30,675 bases of DNA from Sulfurimonas sp. (GTDB lineage Bacteria > Campylobacterota > Campylobacteria > Campylobacterales > Sulfurimonadaceae), in the NCBI RefSeq assembly GCF_023229025.1, contig NZ_JALOAA010000025.1, positions 1 to 30,675 on the forward strand, in the 5' to 3' direction. Every line of letters starts with the position of its first letter. Positions within the stretch are counted from its first letter, which is position 1. Position numbers and translations under genes: made by a program. The notes beneath the pieces were generated by a model. The model did not search any database. It saw only the letters and a program-made list of their open reading frames with translations, and was not told the DNA's origin. This document shows positions 7,724-14,562 of this stretch, piece by piece.

Positions 7724-8714
7724 CTACCTCTGCCTTTGCTAATTCACACAGTGCGGTGCCTAAGTCTATTTTTCTTATATATACGTTTAAAAACATCTCC
7801 TCTTCCAAGTAGCTCTTAAGCTCAGGAGTTGCCCCTGCTCCATCTGCTATATATATAGTCTCTACAAATTTACTATCATATTTTGAATCTTTGTAAAATG
7901 TATTTAGGGCACTCTGTATTAATGAAAATCTCTGGTAATCTTCATTAAACCCACTGCTTGAGATATCAATATCTTGCTCTACGCTCTCCTTGATTTCCTC
8001 TATCTCCGAAAACTCTTCCATATCATCATTGCTGTCTAAATCTTCAATATTTGTAAAATCATCAAAGCCTGTAGAGTCATCATCGATGCTCATATCTTCT
8101 AAGTCTATACCTTCAATGTCATCTTCATCCTCTAGAGTTGTATCCAAGAGCATATCCTCATCATCTTCATGACGCTGCATATCTAAATGCTCTGCATATA
8201 GTAGTTTGGAGTTCTCAAAGATGCTAAAAGAGATATAGCTATCCTCAATTAAGACAAACATTGCCAATGTACTCTCTATCTTATCTTTAAAAAAGGTAGC
8301 CATTATCGTAAAAGGTGAGAATATAAAATCAACACCAATACTTCTATACTCATGTTTTATAGCTTCTAGGTCATACTCCGACGTATAAAAAGCCCAGTCA
8401 TCTGAGAAGCAGATATATTCTGATGAGTTAATATCACAATATTTATCCATCTCAGACGTCAAACATGTTGGAATTGCACCTTGATTTGAGGATTTGTCTA
8501 AAACAGATATATAACAAAACGGTGTCTCTTTAAAAAATGAGCGGACAAACTCATACATCTTAGTATTTATTGTAGTAGTTTCAAATACTTTATGCGTACT
8601 CTGTACAACATTTTTTTTGGCACACACCTCAACATATACAACTGTCTGCAGATTTTCAACAATAATATTGATAAAAACTTTTGTATATAAAGTTTCTAAA
8701 AATTTACCAATCAT
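7713..8714 (-). CDS. PilM/GspL-like actin-fold protein with a large acidic insertion
   Basis: A 333-residue soluble protein. Residues about 125-180 (SPFTIMATFF, then FVLIEDSYISFSIFENSKLLYAEHL) resemble the PilM/GspL actin-like strand set. Residues about 285-333 (IYIADGAGATPELKSYLEEE) match the family's C-terminal phosphate-2-like glycine loop. Between them lies an insert (about 182-250) of roughly half Asp/Glu, with no visible fold. The N-terminus is poorly conserved and the usual PilM N-terminal motif is not recognisable. The start ATG overlaps the recombinase stop as ATGA (8711-8714). Order PilM-PilN-PilO supports the call; the acidic region is unusual. Confidence 0.5.
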   Translation of the reverse strand: MIGKFLETLYTKVFINIIVENLQTVVYVEVCAKKNVVQSTHKVFETTTINTKMYEFVRSFFKETPFCYISVLDKSSNQGAIPTCLTSEMDKYCDINSSEYICFSDDWAFYTSEYDLEAIKHEYRSIGVDFIFSPFTIMATFFKDKIESTLAMFVLIEDSYISFSIFENSKLLYAEHLDMQRHEDDEDMLLDTTLEDEDDIEGIDLEDMSIDDDSTGFDDFTNIEDLDSNDDMEEFSEIEEIKESVEQDIDISSSGFNEDYQRFSLIQSALNTFYKDSKYDSKFVETIYIADGAGATPELKSYLEEEMFLNVYIRKIDLGTALCELAKAEVDEI

Positions 8715-9562
8715 GACTTATCAGCTCCGCAAAGAGGATGAGCCGAGTTGTAATTTTTTTGTTTCAATGCACTGCCCAATTTTGTATATATTTGTGTTGT
8801 TGCCATAGATGAGTGTCCCAACAACTCGCTCACATCAGCAATAGGAGCCTTCGAGTTTAAAAGGCTGGTTGCATAAGAGTGACGAAGCTGGTGAGGAGTT
8901 ACCTTTAATCCAACTCTTCTAAAGACATTCATAACTATATATCTTAGACTGTTTTGGCTTAATTTTTCGCCATTTTTTTCAAAAATAAACTTTTTTTGCG
9001 TTGTTGTACTCAAATACTCATCCAGTAACTCTTTTGCGTTTGCCAAAAGCGGAATATCTCTTTGTTTATTACCTTTTCCTATAACTCTTACCCATTTATC
9101 TGAAATATCTTTAACAGTTAAAGAGGCTAATTCAGATATTCTCAACCCAAGAGTATAAAGAAGTACAACGACAAGTTTTTCTTTTATCTCACACTCTTTT
9201 AGTGCTTTTACTATATGCTCATGTGATATGGGTTTTGGCAAAGTTTTTGCAATTTTAACGCTCTCATCAGAGTTTAAAAGAACTCTCATCTGATTGTCGT
9301 TTAAGTAGTTTACAAAGGAGTGGATTGCGCTTAGTTTTTTGCTTATTGTCTTTGGATTAAGTGATGCGATTTTTATACGGTACGGCATAAGATTAAAAAG
9401 AATACTCTCCTCCTCTTGAACTATTTCAATATGCAAAAATGCCTCTCTTAGAGACTCTGCATAGCTCTTTATAGTCAAATCGGAGTAGCCCCTATTTTCT
9501 TCAAGATATAGTAAAAAATCTCTTTTTTTAGCTTCTATTAATTTTTTCAAGTAACTTCTCAA
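8711..9562 (-). CDS. Tyrosine recombinase, XerC/XerD type
   Basis: A 283-residue site-specific recombinase. The SAM-like N-terminal core-binding domain covers about 10-95. The catalytic domain has all the expected residues: R141 (LGLRISEL), K163/K166 (GKGNKQRDIPL), H224-x-x-R227 (HQLRHSYAT), H250 (LLGHSSMATTQIYTK) and Y259. The length fits Xer rather than phage integrases, and is shorter than the XerH proteins of Helicobacter/Campylobacter (about 350-360). The start is a TTG, at 9562 or at 9550 where GAGAAG precedes it. The upstream gene overlaps by 35 or 23 nt. It sits in a housekeeping operon with no phage genes, so a chromosome-dimer resolution role is plausible, but no dif-like site was identified. 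Confidence 0.85.
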   Translation of the reverse strand: MRSYLKKLIEAKKRDFLLYLEENRGYSDLTIKSYAESLREAFLHIEIVQEEESILFNLMPYRIKIASLNPKTISKKLSAIHSFVNYLNDNQMRVLLNSDESVKIAKTLPKPISHEHIVKALKECEIKEKLVVVLLYTLGLRISELASLTVKDISDKWVRVIGKGNKQRDIPLLANAKELLDEYLSTTTQKKFIFEKNGEKLSQNSLRYIVMNVFRRVGLKVTPHQLRHSYATSLLNSKAPIADVSELLGHSSMATTQIYTKLGSALKQKNYNSAHPLCGADKS

Positions 9563-9986
9563 ATTTACTATGATACTCAGCTGAGAGCTTTACAAGTTCA
9601 TCATCTGTTACAACACTTGGTGCTAGTTTAATATAAGCACTACGCATAATCTCGCATATCATTTTTATTTTTGCCTTATCAGCATCGGAGATACTCTCTT
9701 GAAGTGCAATCTCATCTATAACTTTCATATATTTTTTAGCATCTTCAATATATGAAACATACTTCAAAGATGTTTGTGACTGCGTCATAATTGTTGCTGC
9801 CATTCGATTGTAGAGGTCTAAACTAAACGCCTCTTTAGCCAAAGAGTAAGCCTCTTTATACTCTCCTATTTCATAGTAGTATTTTGCTCTTAATGATTTT
9901 TCGTATGATGGATTAATTAAAAAATAAGCAACCATAGCAAAAAGCAAAAAAAGAGCAGTCAGCGGAATAAAAATTTTAGATTTCAT
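9528..9986 (-). CDS. Hypothetical membrane-anchored protein with TPR-like helices
   Basis: A 152-residue protein that I do not recognise by name. It starts with one hydrophobic helix (about 5-27, KIFIPLTALFLLFAMVAYFLI), which is a signal anchor. A helical region follows, with YYEIGEYKEAYSLAKEAFSLD (about 37-57) resembling a single TPR hairpin, and more charged helices to the end. The ATG overlaps the acyltransferase stop by 11 nt (ATGAAATCTAA). Conserved position in the operon suggests a lineage-specific envelope protein. Confidence 0.65.
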   Translation of the reverse strand: MKSKIFIPLTALFLLFAMVAYFLINPSYEKSLRAKYYYEIGEYKEAYSLAKEAFSLDLYNRMAATIMTQSQTSLKYVSYIEDAKKYMKVIDEIALQESISDADKAKIKMICEIMRSAYIKLAPSVVTDDELVKLSAEYHSKFEKLLEKINRS

Positions 9987-10602
9987 GTTTTAATAACCCC
10001 TCTTTCATCATAATCTTCGCCTCTTGCATATCCATTGAACTAACATCAATGGGCGATGTTGAGTAGTAATTTAAAGTACCAAAGGGCTTGGGAATAGTAA
10101 ACTTATCCCAACTATTTAATTGCCAATACTTCGTGGGCTTTATCTCAACCAAAACTATTTTAGCCTTCGCCTTTTGCGCCATGGCTATTATACCATCTGC
10201 AACCTCATGTCTTGGACCTTTTGGACCATCCGGAGTGATCCCGATATCGTAGCCATCTTTAAGTGCTCTTATTCCGTGCATTAAAACTCTTGTAGCGTTT
10301 CTATTGCTTGAACCCTCTATTGTACCAAGTCCGAAATATTTTATAGTCTTTGAAATCAACATACCGTCAAAATGGCTTGAGATTAGAACTTTTGCATGAG
10401 GTATTTTTCTATATTTTGCGTATAAATAAGGAAGCATTAAAAGCTCTCCATGCCAACAAGCAAAGATTGTCGGCTCATCTGGGATAGAATCAGGAGAGTG
10501 GAATTTTTTTTTGTTTGTCATGTAGATTAGCCTAATGAATATTGATGCGACAAAAGGCACAATAATTAGTGCTAAAGCACGAAATAACTTTTTACCCAAC
10601 AA
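9976..10602 (-). CDS. Lysophospholipid acyltransferase-like protein, DUF374 domain
   Basis: A 208-residue protein of the DUF374/LPLAT superfamily. It has an N-terminal hydrophobic segment (about 8-27), ACWHGELLMLPYLY, SSHFDGMLISKTI (the DUF374 version of the Hx4D catalytic box), EGSSNRNA and ITPDGPKGPRHEVADG. This set is diagnostic for the family, which is expected to transfer acyl groups to a lipid precursor at the cytoplasmic membrane face; the exact substrate is unknown. Translation starts at TTG (10602 or 10599) behind GGAG, inside the last codons of miaB. No ATG is available in a suitable place. Confidence 0.85.
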   Translation of the reverse strand: MLGKKLFRALALIIVPFVASIFIRLIYMTNKKKFHSPDSIPDEPTIFACWHGELLMLPYLYAKYRKIPHAKVLISSHFDGMLISKTIKYFGLGTIEGSSNRNATRVLMHGIRALKDGYDIGITPDGPKGPRHEVADGIIAMAQKAKAKIVLVEIKPTKYWQLNSWDKFTIPKPFGTLNYYSTSPIDVSSMDMQEAKIMMKEGLLKHEI

Positions 10603-11893
10603 CTTCTCCGCTTAAGATAGTTCTTCCTATTTGAGTGATTTTAACATCTCTAAACTTACCCAAAAGTTCATCAGAACCTTTTACTTTTATGACTATGTTG
10701 TTATCGCTTCTGCCACTAACATGATACTCTCTGTTTAAATCTTCAAAATAGACGTTATATATCTTACCCAAATGAGTCTTATTTTTTTCATCTAAAATCT
10801 CTGTATGGAGATTTTGAAGTGTTGTAAGTCTCTGCGATGCCACATCTTCGTCAATTACATCTGTAAAGTGCTCAGCTTCTGTCTCTGGGCGAGGAGAGTA
10901 CTTAAATGAAAAAATTTGATCAAATCCCACTCTCCTCATGACATCCAAAGTATCTTCAAAATCTTCATCGCTCTCGCCTGGAAAAGCTACAATAATATCA
11001 GTGCTTATACTTACCTCAGGACAGACGCTTCTTAGCTTTTCAACACGGTTTAAAAACCACTCTTTTGTATAGCCGCGCTTCATATCTTTTAGTACTTTAC
11101 TAGAGCCGCTTTGAAGTGGCATATGCATTGATTTGCATATTTTAGGGTTTTTTGCAAACTCCTCTATAAACTCATCATCCATATGAAAAGGGTGCGGAGA
11201 GGTAAAACGAATTCTCTTTAAATCATCAATTTTGCTAAGACGACGAAGAAGCTCTGTAAAATTGACCTTCTCATGCTCTGCTGAAAATCGGCGTCCGTAA
11301 TTATTTACGTTTTGTCCTAAAAGAAAAAGCTCTTTAGCACCTGAGTCAACTGCCCTTTGCGCTTCACGCAAAATAAGTTCTGTAGGGATAGATATCTCAT
11401 CACCTCGAGTTTTTGGGACAATACAATAAGTACATGACTTATCACACCCTATAGATATATTTATATAAGCTTTATAGGGCGATGTTCGAAAATCATCAAA
11501 GGCAAATTCACTCTCATCATAGTTAATATCTACCTCCACAGCCCTCTCTCTATGAAGAACTTCAGTTATCTTAGATACGTTTCTAGCACCAAGAACAAAA
11601 CTTACATAAGGAGCTCTTTTTATTATCTCTTCCCCGAGATGTGATGCGGTACAGCCACAAACACCTATCTTTGCGCCCTCTTTTTTCTTTTTGTTAAAAA
11701 CTCCAAGTTCTGAAAAGAGCTTGGATACGGGCTTTTCTCTGACTGAACAGGTATTAATTAAGATAAGATCCGCAATCTTTAGATTATCGGTAGTCTCGTA
11801 CCCCTCTTTCTCTCTTAGTGCTGCAATTATATGCTCAGAATCTCGAGAATTCATAGCACAACCTAATGTTTGGATAAATAACTTTTTTGACAT
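10592..11893 (-). CDS. miaB: tRNA-2-methylthio-N6-dimethylallyladenosine synthase MiaB
   Basis: Radical-SAM methylthiotransferase that converts i6A37 to ms2i6A37 in tRNAs reading UNN codons. MTTase-domain cysteines are C12 (TLGCAMN), C49 (NTCSVRE) and C79/C81 (VCGC). The radical-SAM triad is C150, C154 and C157 (GCDKSCTYCIVP), and KTRGDE follows, which is typical of MiaB. A TRAM domain ends the protein. At 433 residues it is full length. HP0268 lies 9 bp upstream and the DUF374 gene overlaps it by 11 bp. Together with rimO and tilS, this window codes for three RNA/ribosome modification enzymes. Confidence 0.96.
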   Translation of the reverse strand: MSKKLFIQTLGCAMNSRDSEHIIAALREKEGYETTDNLKIADLILINTCSVREKPVSKLFSELGVFNKKKKEGAKIGVCGCTASHLGEEIIKRAPYVSFVLGARNVSKITEVLHRERAVEVDINYDESEFAFDDFRTSPYKAYINISIGCDKSCTYCIVPKTRGDEISIPTELILREAQRAVDSGAKELFLLGQNVNNYGRRFSAEHEKVNFTELLRRLSKIDDLKRIRFTSPHPFHMDDEFIEEFAKNPKICKSMHMPLQSGSSKVLKDMKRGYTKEWFLNRVEKLRSVCPEVSISTDIIVAFPGESDEDFEDTLDVMRRVGFDQIFSFKYSPRPETEAEHFTDVIDEDVASQRLTTLQNLHTEILDEKNKTHLGKIYNVYFEDLNREYHVSGRSDNNIVIKVKGSDELLGKFRDVKITQIGRTILSGEVVG

Positions 11894-11902
11894 TACAAAA
11901 TC

Positions 11903-12148
11903 TTAGTTTATAATGTGAACTTGATACATGTACTCATTATCGGCAAGTCCGTACTTAACTTCATTCATATAAAAACTTTTACCTTTAGCCTCAAAAAAAT
12001 CTTGAAGTGCTAGGAGATCTTTGTGTGAGTTTTCTCTATCAAAATAAAAAATCGCGCTCTCTTGCTTCTCAAGCGTAGCCTCTATCTTCTCTAATTCAGC
12101 CTTTTTAGGCTTTGTCGTAACATCAGTTCTTGCAAACTTTAAATCCAT
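11903..12148 (-). CDS. HP0268-family small protein (putative nuclease)
   Basis: An 81-residue protein with the HP0268-family composition: an N-terminal strand MDLKFARTDV, a basic helix region, FYFDRENSHKDLLALQDFFEAKGKSFYMNEVKYG in the centre (shown here only as landmarks FYFDREN and FYMNEVKYG). The family is restricted to Campylobacterota. From memory, the H. pylori member was structurally solved and reported to nick DNA and cleave RNA; that activity has not been shown for this protein. An AGGGAG ribosome site lies about 6 nt before the ATG. Being first in an operon with miaB, as in Helicobacter, supports both the call and the taxon. Confidence 0.85.
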   Translation of the reverse strand: MDLKFARTDVTTKPKKAELEKIEATLEKQESAIFYFDRENSHKDLLALQDFFEAKGKSFYMNEVKYGLADNEYMYQVHIIN

Positions 12149-12185
12149 GCTATCTCCCTACTTTTTAAATACTATATTTTCTTGC

Positions 12186-12191
12186 ATTATA
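12186..12191 (-). promoter_or_regulatory. -10 box for the HP0268-miaB operon
   Basis: On the minus strand the sequence reads TATAAT, about 38 nt upstream of the HP0268 start, in T/A-rich DNA. Transcription would begin near 12179. A second TATAGT lies closer to the gene (around 12171-12176), so the exact start is uncertain. Confidence 0.4.
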
Positions 12192-12242
12192 GTAAAACTC
12201 TACTAAAAATCGTATTAAAGCTATTTTTATGACTAATTTTGG

Positions 12243-12248
12243 TATAAT
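12243..12248 (+). promoter_or_regulatory. -10 box for nusA
   Basis: TATAAT in TTTTGGTATAATATC, with T-rich DNA just upstream, fits the sigma-70 promoters of this phylum. It gives a leader of about 70 nt ahead of the nusA ATG at 12327. The divergent operon's -10 lies about 52 bp away. Confidence 0.5.
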
Positions 12249-12326
12249 ATCATCCTTCATAAGAAATCCCAAAAAATATTTTTTAGCACTGTTTTTTATG
12301 AGATAACCTTGTACCAGGAAATAATA

Positions 12327-13460
12327 ATGGAAAAAATTCTAGATATAGTTGAAGCAATCGCACATGAAAAAAGTCTTAGACCTGAAAATGTAAAAGAGGC
12401 CCTAAAAACGGCATTTATTCAGACTGCTAAAAGGGTAATTAACCAAAAATTTGCTTTTGAAGCAGTAATAAACAAAGAGACAAAAACTCTTGATATTATT
12501 CAAACAATAACAGTTGTCGCGGATGACGATGAAAAACTACAAGATGAAGATTTAGCTCCTGCCTATATCTCAATTACGGAGGCTAGGGAGTATGATGATC
12601 AGGTAGAGCTTGGTGATCAGCTTCAGATTCCACATGATTTAGAAGAGTATGGAAGAACTGCAGCTTCATCACTTCACCGTGAGATTGAGTACCACATTCA
12701 AAGACTTGTTGAAGATGAAATTTTTAATAAATATAAAGCTAAAATAGGAACACTTGTTACAGGTAGAGTTACAAGAGTTGATGACAATAATGCTACATAT
12801 ATAGATGTTGATGAAGTTCGTGCCGTATTACCTATGAAAAGTCGTATAAAAGGAGAGGTATTCAAAGTTGGAGACCACCTAAAAGCCGTTGTTCGCCGTG
12901 TAAATATGGATAAAGAGAGTGGCATTCAAATTGAACTCTCACGTACATCTCCAAAATTTTTAGAGGAGCTCTTAGCTCTTGAGGTCCCTGAAATTGCAGA
13001 TGGAACCGTAGTGGTTGAAAAAAGTGCTCGTATTCCGGGCGAGAGAGCAAAAGTAGCACTTGTTAGTATGCACCCTCAAGTTGACGCAGTAGGCGCTACA
13101 GTAGGCGTCAAAGGTGTTCGTATCAATGCAGTAAGCCAAGAGTTAATTGGAGAAAATATAGACTGTATCGAGTACACAACAATTCCTGAGCTTTTCTTAT
13201 CAAGAATTATGAGTCCTGCTATAATATCTAGCGTTGAGATTGTAAAAGATGAAAACAATGAAGCCCATAAGGCAATTGTCACCCTCTCCCCTGATCAAAA
13301 ATCAAAAGCGATAGGTAAGAACGGGATAAATATTCGCCTTGCCTCAATGTTGAGCGGATTAGAGATAGAGTTAGTTGAAAATGATGATAAATCTGACAAA
13401 AGTAGTGAAGATGGTGAACAAAAAGAGAGTGTTGACGCTCTACAAGCACTATTTTCATAA
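12327..13460 (+). CDS. nusA: Transcription termination/antitermination factor NusA
   Basis: RNA-polymerase-binding elongation factor for pausing, termination and rRNA antitermination. The N-terminal domain (MEKILDIVEAIAHEKSL, with AFIQTAKR) binds RNAP. The S1 domain follows (GTLVTGRVTRVDDNNATYIDVDEVRAVLP region). The KH1 and KH2 domains carry ELSRTSPKFLEELLALEVPEI, the GERAKVAL segment, GVKGVRINAVSQEL and SPDQKSKAIGKNGINIRLAS landmarks. I start it at ATG 12327, with AGGA 7 nt upstream, giving 377 residues. The frame also reads from a TTG at 12309, which lacks a ribosome site. It lacks the C-terminal acidic repeats of E. coli NusA. It is isolated, not in the rimP-infB operon seen elsewhere. 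Confidence 0.96.
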   Translation: MEKILDIVEAIAHEKSLRPENVKEALKTAFIQTAKRVINQKFAFEAVINKETKTLDIIQTITVVADDDEKLQDEDLAPAYISITEAREYDDQVELGDQLQIPHDLEEYGRTAASSLHREIEYHIQRLVEDEIFNKYKAKIGTLVTGRVTRVDDNNATYIDVDEVRAVLPMKSRIKGEVFKVGDHLKAVVRRVNMDKESGIQIELSRTSPKFLEELLALEVPEIADGTVVVEKSARIPGERAKVALVSMHPQVDAVGATVGVKGVRINAVSQELIGENIDCIEYTTIPELFLSRIMSPAIISSVEIVKDENNEAHKAIVTLSPDQKSKAIGKNGINIRLASMLSGLEIELVENDDKSDKSSEDGEQKESVDALQALFS

Positions 13461-13466
13461 CACAAA

Positions 13467-14426
13467 TCAACTTCGCTTCATATAGGGATTTAATTTTAAT
13501 AGAATTAAATCCGCCGTCATATTCCCAAGCAGTGTTAAAAATGCCGTTATCATTAAAGTTCCCATTATAATCGGATAATCACGGCTAAGTGCACTCATGT
13601 AAAACAACTGCCCCATCCCCTCTATACCAAAAATAGACTCCAATATTACACTTCCGCCAATCAAACCAGGTAAAGATAGCCCTAAAAGCGTAACAATAGG
13701 TGGAAGCAAGTTTGGAAGTATATAGTAACGAAGAAGCACCTTTTTACTCAAACCGCGAGAGAGTGCAAAGTAGTAGTAGTCGCTCTTTAGTATCTCTAGA
13801 GTTAGGGAGCGTATATAGATAATCATGCTACCCACTCCTACAAATATCATAACTCCTACAGGCAAAACCAAGTGCCAAGCCATATCAAGATAGTAGGCAA
13901 ACCCCTCTTTTGGCTCTACAGAGTGAAGTCCTGAAATCGGAAACAACCCTAGTGTCAAGGAGAAAAAAATTATAAAAAGAAGTGCTAAGTAAAACGAAGG
14001 CATAGAAAAAGAGATTAAAGATATTTGGCGAATTATGTAGTCACTCTTTTTTTCATAATTTAGAGCTGATTTTATTCCCAAGTATAGCGATATGATAAAT
14101 ACTGCGACAAGTGCCGTTATATTTATAATAAGAGTTATCGGGAGTCGCTTCAATATCTCGGCACTTACATCCTGCCCACTTACAAAAGAGATACCGAAAT
14201 TTAAGCTAAATATATTTACGACCCAATCTATATACTGCTCAAAGAGCGGTTTATCTAGTCCATAGACAGCCTTTAGTGCGGCTATTGCCTCGTCGGTCAT
14301 GTTTGGATTTAACTCACCTGCTGCAAAAAAGCTGTTTGGTGCGGCATGAATTGCCAAAAAAGAGATAACAGAAATAAGAATCAACATAAAGAGTATGTAG
14401 AGTATTTTTTTTATTAGCTTTTTCAT
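13467..14426 (-). CDS. ABC transporter permease, DppB/OppB family (orphan)
   Basis: A 319-residue inner-membrane permease of a dipeptide/oligopeptide/nickel-type importer. It has an N-terminal helix (about 10-30), a large periplasmic loop (LNPNMTDEAIAALKAVYGLDKP, a family hallmark; shown as landmarks NPNMTDEAI and YGLDKPL), and five further helices. The EAA loop that contacts the ATPase is ALSRGLSKKVLLRYYILPNL (about 232-251). No partner permease, binding protein or ATPase lies next to it. The minus-strand TATAAT at 14434-14439 lies 7 nt before the ATG and no Shine-Dalgarno sequence is visible, suggesting its own, possibly leaderless, transcript. It ends 6 bp from the convergent nusA stop. 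Confidence 0.85.
   Translation of the reverse strand: MKKLIKKILYILFMLILISVISFLAIHAAPNSFFAAGELNPNMTDEAIAALKAVYGLDKPLFEQYIDWVVNIFSLNFGISFVSGQDVSAEILKRLPITLIINITALVAVFIISLYLGIKSALNYEKKSDYIIRQISLISFSMPSFYLALLFIIFFSLTLGLFPISGLHSVEPKEGFAYYLDMAWHLVLPVGVMIFVGVGSMIIYIRSLTLEILKSDYYYFALSRGLSKKVLLRYYILPNLLPPIVTLLGLSLPGLIGGSVILESIFGIEGMGQLFYMSALSRDYPIIMGTLMITAFLTLLGNMTADLILLKLNPYMKRS
13486..13512. repeat. 10-bp perfect inverted repeat in the permease 3' end, downstream of nusA
   Basis: Arms GGATTTAATT (13486-13495) and AATTAAATCC (13503-13512) with a 7-nt loop. It begins 25 nt after the nusA stop and lies inside the last codons of the convergent permease gene. It could help end nusA transcription, but no T-tract follows on either strand. 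The structure may therefore only stabilise a 3' end. Confidence 0.5.
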
Positions 14427-14433
14427 TGAAAAA

Positions 14434-14439
14434 ATTATA
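14434..14439 (-). promoter_or_regulatory. -10 box directly upstream of the permease start
   Basis: Minus-strand TATAAT, preceded by CTTTTTTAGA, ends 7 nt before the permease ATG. A transcript starting at the usual distance would begin at or beside the ATG. There is no AGGA-like sequence in between. Confidence 0.45.
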
Positions 14440-14454
14440 TCTAAAAAAGTTGAA

Positions 14455-14510
14455 ATAAGCCCTCCTTATCTCCTCACAAAACAGGAAAAGAGGAGATAAG
14501 GAGGGCTTAT
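14455..14510 (-). terminator. Strong terminator hairpin downstream of the porin gene
   Basis: A perfect 21-bp inverted repeat: left arm 14455-14475, right arm 14490-14510, loop of 14 nt. On the minus strand the stem is followed by TTCAACTTTTTTAG, a T-rich tract. It lies 53 bp after the porin stop and before the permease promoter, so it should end the abundant porin message. A further, shorter hairpin (14505-14539) overlaps it. Confidence 0.75.
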
Positions 14511-14538
14511 CTCCTCGGAAGGAGGACAAGGAGATAAG
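14465..14538. repeat. Four alternating copies of a 10-mer (CTTATCTCCT / AGGAGATAAG)
   Basis: Copies at 14465-14474 (CTTATCTCCT), 14491-14500 (AGGAGATAAG), 14506-14515 (CTTATCTCCT) and 14529-14538 (AGGAGATAAG). Neighbouring pairs can form three mutually exclusive hairpins: 1-2, 2-3 and 3-4. The spacing (41 and 38 bp) suggests tandem duplication of one hairpin unit. ATAAGCTTAT at 14534-14543 is itself a palindrome. Confidence 0.8.
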
Positions 14539-14562
14539 CTTATAAAAGGGTATAGGGACTAA

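Noticed and set aside
7990..8172. Ser-rich plus-strand frame
   Set aside because: It is antisense to the acidic insert of the PilM-like gene; Asp/Glu codons read in reverse give Ser/Ile runs.
8711..9562. Prophage or integron integrase
   Set aside because: No phage genes, attachment repeats or composition shift nearby; the gene is locked by overlaps into a core operon.
12309..12326. nusA start at TTG 12309
   Set aside because: ATG 12327 has AGGA at 7 nt and matches the family N-terminus MEKIL.
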